Assembly: GCA_964432985.1 (NCBI GenBank)
Contig: CAYSPT010000010.1
Coordinates: 1 to 64,000 of the forward strand
Direction: 5' to 3'
Source of the DNA: CAYSPT01 sp964432985
GTDB lineage: Bacteria > Muiribacteriota > CAYSPT01
Length of the DNA: 64,000 nucleotides
Position numbers and translations under genes: made by a program. This document shows positions 62,601-64,000 of the stretch, piece after piece. The notes below the pieces were generated by a model. The model worked only from the letters and a program-made list of their open reading frames with translations, did not search any database and had not been told where the DNA came from. Position 1 is the first letter of the stretch, and each line of letters begins with the position of its first letter.

Positions 62601-64000
62601 TTCACCGTACCGCTGCCATCGGGCACACCCCAGGAGGACGCGTCGAGCGGGACGATGATTTCGTAACCGTACCCGAACCGCCCGGCGCCGGCATCCGGTT
62701 CGTGCCGCCCGGCGCCGATAGTGGTTATCGGCGTCAGGGTCTTGGGGACGGTCCAACCGGACAACGTCACGTCTACCCAGGCATGAGCAGGCGGAACCGT
62801 CTTGCCGTCGGACTGTACAGGCAGCGGCCGCGGTGTCCGGAACTCAAGGGCCACCTTTTCCTTCCGTACCGGCCGTACCGGGAAGGTGAATATCGACCGG
62901 TCGGGACGATGGTTGAAGAAGGACAGGCCGTCCCCGCGGGGATCAAGTTTCCCGAAGGGATCGGTCTGGTTTGAGCCGCCTATCTCGGTGGAGTCGTCGT
63001 ACACCCTGGGACCGTTCCCATCGCCCTTTCTCAGGAAGATCTGGGAGATCTCCACCCGCTCGGTGATGTAGAACAGTTCGACCCACTCGGCCTTGGCACT
63101 GACGGGATTCTCGCTGCCGAACTCGTTACCGCCGGTGTCCTCGATGACCAGGAGCGCTTCCACCGCCCCGTCACCGATGTCAGCGCCGGGTATGTCGATT
63201 GTAAAGTTGAACTCGTAGAAGCCCGGTACCCGTGTCTGGGCAGGCGGTTTTACCTTGACCACCTGCGACAGGTTGCCGGACTCGGAGGTGAACAGATCGG
63301 TGTCGCTGACGGCTGTGGTAAAGGCGGTGGAACCGTTCCAGGTGAGCCACCTGGTGCCGCCGTCGGCCCCGGTGAACCTGATCTTGTGTATCGGGTACCG
63401 TCTCAGCACAGAGAGATCAACCGCGTCGGGGTTGGTGTGGTGTGCATCAAGAGTCACACCGAACTCGAGCTTGTCGGTGCGGCCGCCGGCGTAGATGTCC
63501 GACGGGACCGATACCACAAGCCGCTCGGTCCCTCCATCGTCTACCCTGACGACTTCGAAGCCGGTGCCCGGTGCCGGCGGGTCACCCCGGTAGAGGAACG
63601 AGTCCGTCGCCGCCGTCATGGTCGGATCATCGCGGTCGAAGTAAACAAATCCTTCGTCCTCGCGGTCCGCCTCCGGATACATGACATAGCCCCAGAGGAG
63701 GAACTGGATGGACTGGTTGGGCGCGCTGAGGACCTGGTTCTGCTGGTTGTCCAGGTTGACCGTGGCCACGTAGGAGTAGTTGGGCTCCTGCACCCAGGAG
63801 AAGGTGTCTTCGGTGAGCGTGTGCGAACCGTCCTCGAAGGAGCCGAACGGTCCAAACCCCTCTTTGTCCTTTTCCAGGATGATGGTGCGGTTTATCCCGG
63901 TCTGCGGGGACATGAAGGAGAATTGCAGGGTACCCTCGGTGTTCCGCTGGTGCCCTTGCTTGGGTTTCAACGGGCAGTTCGTCTGCAGGTATACCTTCAA
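50612..64000 (-). CDS. Giant modular extracellular protein (partial, 5' end outside window)
   Basis: At least 4,462 residues, open to the window edge; the codon at 64000 is not accepted as the start. About ten modules of roughly 400 residues recur. Each has a SGANPD/VNPD-type strand, a 'DxAGN' loop (e.g. VVDNAGNKQTV), a turn with EIP/ERP/EQP followed by an aromatic strand (VGEIPQVAQIFIRT, VVERPVFTHVSLYN) and a VYDS/YNFD-rich segment. An inserted LamG/concanavalin-like domain lies at about 56690-57290 (PAGWWPFDEGSGDTV, GMAAWFRFDE, LFVDGSEIATT, AGIIDGVHVFD). The C-terminus looks like a CBM4/9-type carbohydrate-binding fold (YTVSAWVRVED, RVFFDAVQVERGDKPTRWA). No sorting motif is obvious. Likely a cell-surface or secreted adhesin or matrix protein; ligand unknown. 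Confidence 0.85.
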   Translation of the reverse strand: MKVYLQTNCPLKPKQGHQRNTEGTLQFSFMSPQTGINRTIILEKDKEGFGPFGSFEDGSHTLTEDTFSWVQEPNYSYVATVNLDNQQNQVLSAPNQSIQFLLWGYVMYPEADREDEGFVYFDRDDPTMTAATDSFLYRGDPPAPGTGFEVVRVDDGGTERLVVSVPSDIYAGGRTDKLEFGVTLDAHHTNPDAVDLSVLRRYPIHKIRFTGADGGTRWLTWNGSTAFTTAVSDTDLFTSESGNLSQVVKVKPPAQTRVPGFYEFNFTIDIPGADIGDGAVEALLVIEDTGGNEFGSENPVSAKAEWVELFYITERVEISQIFLRKGDGNGPRVYDDSTEIGGSNQTDPFGKLDPRGDGLSFFNHRPDRSIFTFPVRPVRKEKVALEFRTPRPLPVQSDGKTVPPAHAWVDVTLSGWTVPKTLTPITTIGAGRHEPDAGAGRFGYGYEIIVPLDASSWGVPDGSGTVKINAYQHFKEFTGENEGYMFVDTVAPVVEVHVYEFNENTPFSLASRPKEITGGLLQRERDLSGNVKPAYFWVTVDIPSGANPDATPLPVDPIQGLTAVFNWTGHSKPDDPNGIQFGLDQEFADEDLVRYVYLITLPALMEDCNVHLKNSGSGQDLVLKDSADNVPTGLVRGTVTYMFNPTLADVPLLTVAEIPLFEVVKVTDDEGVLVHDSYIDEGVWINRDWQNVENGQTIDYHNYEGGEIPAPIIRPVTTETITFWVRTNRAVHHMEGSTVVSHAWLEVMTPDGVLLPDYKLEAVPFNQVPDQDDFKKSGVADSQLHLYKAVVKLDKAPAVMGSRSGSMRFDLRGYFKFDNMVSETGGGYIFLDKNAPIYAAEVWVKNDWLVDQQRRSDVYRKVGTMTQGHLATAWTDEFLSGLVYKYTDLITAESAPLSVMVKVFTGNVNPDGSAPTAAPIDTLNYPIADTGGQLHVIDGTVLDSRYSGPAGTQDGHTFTYTMENGYALGAYQAAGNGEMDFLGEGDVTTIFNMRDRAGNPTDLDAPGATWDALGRLFTVGEIPQVAQIFIRTSQGETVLVMGDRLEDDTYRTKDTSALQVDQHRPDDRHLPYILSRYIDDPQQPYSEYNFFDEEKVAFNQFTEGVRPSWIVGLEVGGEIVGNTYFNYSPDTDDTFKPVGRTDVEAREPAPDQDDERIALRVRFNRNLDPLMGRKTRATVHLEGGRQILVDLLPRLDSSDPDPRYFYEGRVDFDGGVGSSGVARVVVEGHLGNDMSLPWGLNKGYFFIDIEEPTVEMVLFKKDGGAWVAVQDDETIYTETDPATGLSVPVPLMLKCIVRHVNADRSGLEIDPLKEMSYIDVFDANGDGQGRRVALRSYKHFKAFHGGVDPDEGESEQVASTEQEKVLLVNWAENDDQAPYNYTASSPDGGDTWVYLYEFTVGGDVGDGYLGAVAWAQDNAGNTSGDVKDPELVRFGEIPKVVSLVMFDELVAGNEQGIAVYDSTNVLDRQPFGLNSSANTYKAFDNYLFPAEHPDGSGVDEQWVRAVRAGEYVFIGMMVNRKLRYYPDGGVYPLVSINVYDETSPGSILNSQPITAQLHPARRAELLAAGVEAGQFTAFLTGGFDNSFVDTDPLAGTIPEYRYFAYFKLPEGLPEGAALFRMSGHITYNDIGIESNIAYSGGEGTFWADTTAPKQMNTIALQLDEQDQEFTTIGNYLVTSGRTPIDSDLPVERVTFDAMFLVSGTNPDMNFLNGSQNPLSMSDSGINYFPINVEYTSLNVIESGVRHGTKTFNSVDATSLVKLVDIYAYPNETKRKIKSYFDLASGSEWPTGVPAELPSGWIALHYRVTLPIDATDGPVSAWMVMKDDAGNEHPNGTVVGGLMFYLVEQPIFEYVRLHDNLFAPYYLYPSSDPDYEPPMHGLTMDQVIRSTKVYDSLNRFTADTGAEPPDDFPDPWLTRILRKTDEIVDFHYVNKLRGEQRLYHNYDPLDKDRDGSTLGDPLHVDLDFDGEADGNDAGMVASSFRPVSRGDVIAVFKTSKPLYVGHVGKEGHYPRMYCVQVDENMVGTTIEAPVFQAHDYRPPVVKDLAGDTVEVGEGTYQRGRYTYYARLPITGVSQGWFHVEAKLFPRINAVSGGDLTRVLGDYRTYYSGLPDHPAYVYVDRQQPVVRVTADRTIGAGVYEDITHGIMFRETDLATGRMNAHAGWDEDNQEIIDRVTDNKAGMTIKLRVEGANPSELALADEPLKTISYYVLGRGKVTIDVPAKVTGVSEGGGALPTPAGWWPFDEGSGDTVTSSSGSGPAGKLENGAGWVAGKNAQAIQFDGIDDRVVYNPDNDLKFENGEPFGMAAWFRFDEIKPTYQYIMSCSKYGLRIDPTGRAQFYIFDGKKDDEWKGVTSAPLTPGTWYQIAGMCGADGNIKLFVDGSEIATTSTNGVSAQRPWHKLTVGYSWNDGQSYYAGIIDGVHVFDTVLTDAQIIKLYEVSGGASAVTADVSRDLTRTKEQVNYELDGKVYTEDQWVLTYTYQFDLPDTVADGPVAITYSAVDDAGNSSGHLDDRRLLTVVERPVFTHVSLYNLKGERVYDRAYDLSPIYPDSQDSGTYWEANGNKYYNFDPRSVVEDQWIKAATSEFNLGTDHAAILLVRSTRALAQMGRQVDTSIGLIGDLRPFTSLGGVGPADLYAYDLASFPANNGIIDPDSAVPVHTYFALLKLNNAQEGSAEIKIGAYTRQDEFNYFAQLPQYGHSFVVNRGYDKDGNGLYDLENGQGSPVSNWQKSWERPDAFFYVDTSQPSAVIDVYSWKDSTLMYTAQNEFNLSAPPEFLVQLKPVDDSPTDGYLIKNMYKVWDPELQVFREGWTPVEKPAWWPASPPSEWDWNDVGKDELGISGATMEVAIQVAVSGANPDRSGLELDPIEYLSYRLIERTDAGNITDPLEIKVDTIRVERIEAGDARGWLYDYVFTVPRDIADCGIGARVSLTDNAGNYVEVHYDEDENPLFWVAEQPRFEIVELSAPSEDRSDPADIGAVPEFAVYGHREDASYVFSVEHPGIAYSNSPESGALGGINLKPVCAGEPLSMLVRSNRPLYTGGEFKPVKVFFPDETFGRELTLKKSDVQPLNYTRYVEHGVYEYYYRFTAGSIAVPTKPETKIVEGYSSFTLQGFVKYPEVARIHNGAFYVDYGLPEIDVRSVMDTSTNQSIHGARVRKRTEFDPTADMKPVTEPIEFTTSVAFWNVNPDATQAPWIEPPLSGVPLVNPVVHPLRALHVPVRVIYNGDEYNDMRRLDPHDSTQYAGLAFQTTDAGAIWNSIVQGVSMTAKPVTGLGLEAAPYQADFSIVLPPELCLGERGQKPPNSAYTYDSTGDTTHGWVTAELVVVDNAGNKQTVFAPLFEVTEQPIFREITIMTTDTIEHAEWRRDPGAPNTTPTVFTASRTDVEEEDMAYIGALESIQSSLGYNLYQNLPMDENSPLVAAILRNSVVKSVAYGDAESDTLSFKLVSNRRLEVSGDGNSDSSRDVKAVFTVLDAAGNDTATPITWKLSRDYPSGEYNEAFFKYVYTGNVSVKDIVSNVHGGLVRVDIEGVLFDGYNDHSDFIAHEVAYIVVDDAAPAINDSDVKVLVDYVESTATPQVILIDTQGEDSGTLKSALETDMPLNLTMTITDSNFKGELTDSSILEGEPFNGIAFGGTTPPADPTVLTGGPGDTSYSIRRIDDHGSSFSPAAAADLFYYYEFDPDAFTDVEYGPVYAYFTFFDDAGKKCTLEPVQIFDITEIPELQKMAFYSSNKVSLTGTYGSRGYGELTNSSHNNPGRVFDGSNKTLVDLNPVKPGDPLDIRITSNVRGNPMPQFEVTIDGLTVAVPPTSVTKYSSDSSSVVYQLSLAVPDLAVDEAQVIVDSWLTSKQADLNGDGVIDPVAESLVGQVTGWLYVDDAEPAIVVSPDPINNFLNVIKPSSLVWTASFNISASLSEMNDDMNIDLQNTPAYDAHRTLVYDDVMEPILRGPVKSMTMNLQTVPGMPITLTKIDDNSADMSINGNSIGTVILTRVESNGQNPNYDYQFAFTNIRQLIVNETGIDQNAAIEAEINHSSIDLEFWGEDEAGYSFTYTTSYEFRIATTVAFEWVERPFLMRSGSGDETDPLRQPTSTRIMEGDIVLLHFQLAGGYPLGAPSNPADHNYPTMTVSEDYKSDGIIDLPAAGPGLFQDFDHTLADLDGLKSDLLTPHDYIRYYPATDSMEVWGVDWGTETATSVYNSLTWQDISSSMKIAAVAPNREWIVIYKVQGSAGTTVTLELTGQTQNPNNNVTAQSKLPFYITGSSPGNVDGLYGKGVVYYINELDHFKDSMEKYGDYTVSAWVRVEDEGIPVIAVRPGKKYMAGTGQPGWSSTKYEFRVEGGQAFPISHVGSCGSIASPASRGDLSGWRRYYAVFRYNDVDRTIPGSGDQADAMYLYIYNAANSYLDMETGEIRNRVFFDAVQVERGDKPTRWAEDYVVTVDYEGPAVPTLDDTTKYPAW

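Overview
The window is 64 kb of an assembled, scaffolded contig with three 100-N gaps (19033-19132, 22653-22752, 31994-32093). It looks like an uncultured diderm bacterium. The evidence is an LptD/OstA-type outer-membrane protein, a PorV/PorQ-family outer-membrane protein, a lipobox lipoprotein, a CarD regulator and transmembrane chemoreceptor signalling. No rRNA, tRNA or other taxonomic marker is present. Placing it in a poorly cultured phylum is an inference from the mix of PorV/T9SS-like, archaeal-type phosphoglycerate mutase and giant modular surface proteins.

Layout. (1) 0.1-9.7 kb, minus strand: gltX-cysS, a cupin gene bracketed by inverted copies of a dispersed repeat, then a run formed by a FecR-like membrane protein, uvrA, a YacL-type PIN/TRAM membrane protein and a CBS protein with a HutP-like C-terminus. 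The GltX protein has lost both class I signature motifs. (2) 9.8-22.6 kb, minus strand: a chemosensory cluster in the order cheY-like, mcp, cheR, [gap with a gene start], cheA hybrid, cheB, REC-GAF-HD-GYP, REC-GAF-PP2C. The likely outputs are c-di-GMP hydrolysis and a serine phosphatase; no flagellar gene is seen. (3) 22.8-23.9 kb: a free-standing Hint (intein-like) protein that appears unable to splice. (4) 24.0-34.4 kb: a >3,400-residue lipoprotein with Cna-like domains, collagen-like Gly-X-Y repeats, about 31 'VGIGTTxP' fibre repeats and a C-terminal S74 chaperone. (5) 34.8-37.7 kb, plus strand: apgM, yjbQ, a strong terminator, carD and a small membrane protein, which meets a minus-strand HTH/Tudor-like gene at a shared CTAG. 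(6) 39-43 kb, minus strand: a metalloprotease with a T9SS-like sorting domain, PorV/PorQ and a TPR protein. (7) 43.2-49.0 kb, minus strand: thrB-lysC-asd (aspartate-family amino acid synthesis) followed by an LptD-like protein with an N-terminal ComEA-type HHH domain. (8) 49.5-64 kb, minus strand: a giant modular extracellular protein (>4,460 residues, 5' end outside the window) followed by a pseudopilin-like gene.

The most unusual items are the solitary Hint protein, the motif-less GltX, the CBS-HutP-like and HHH-LptD fusions, the CheB with a pseudo-receiver, and the giant fibre and adhesin genes. All homology calls come from motif recognition by eye; no database search was run.
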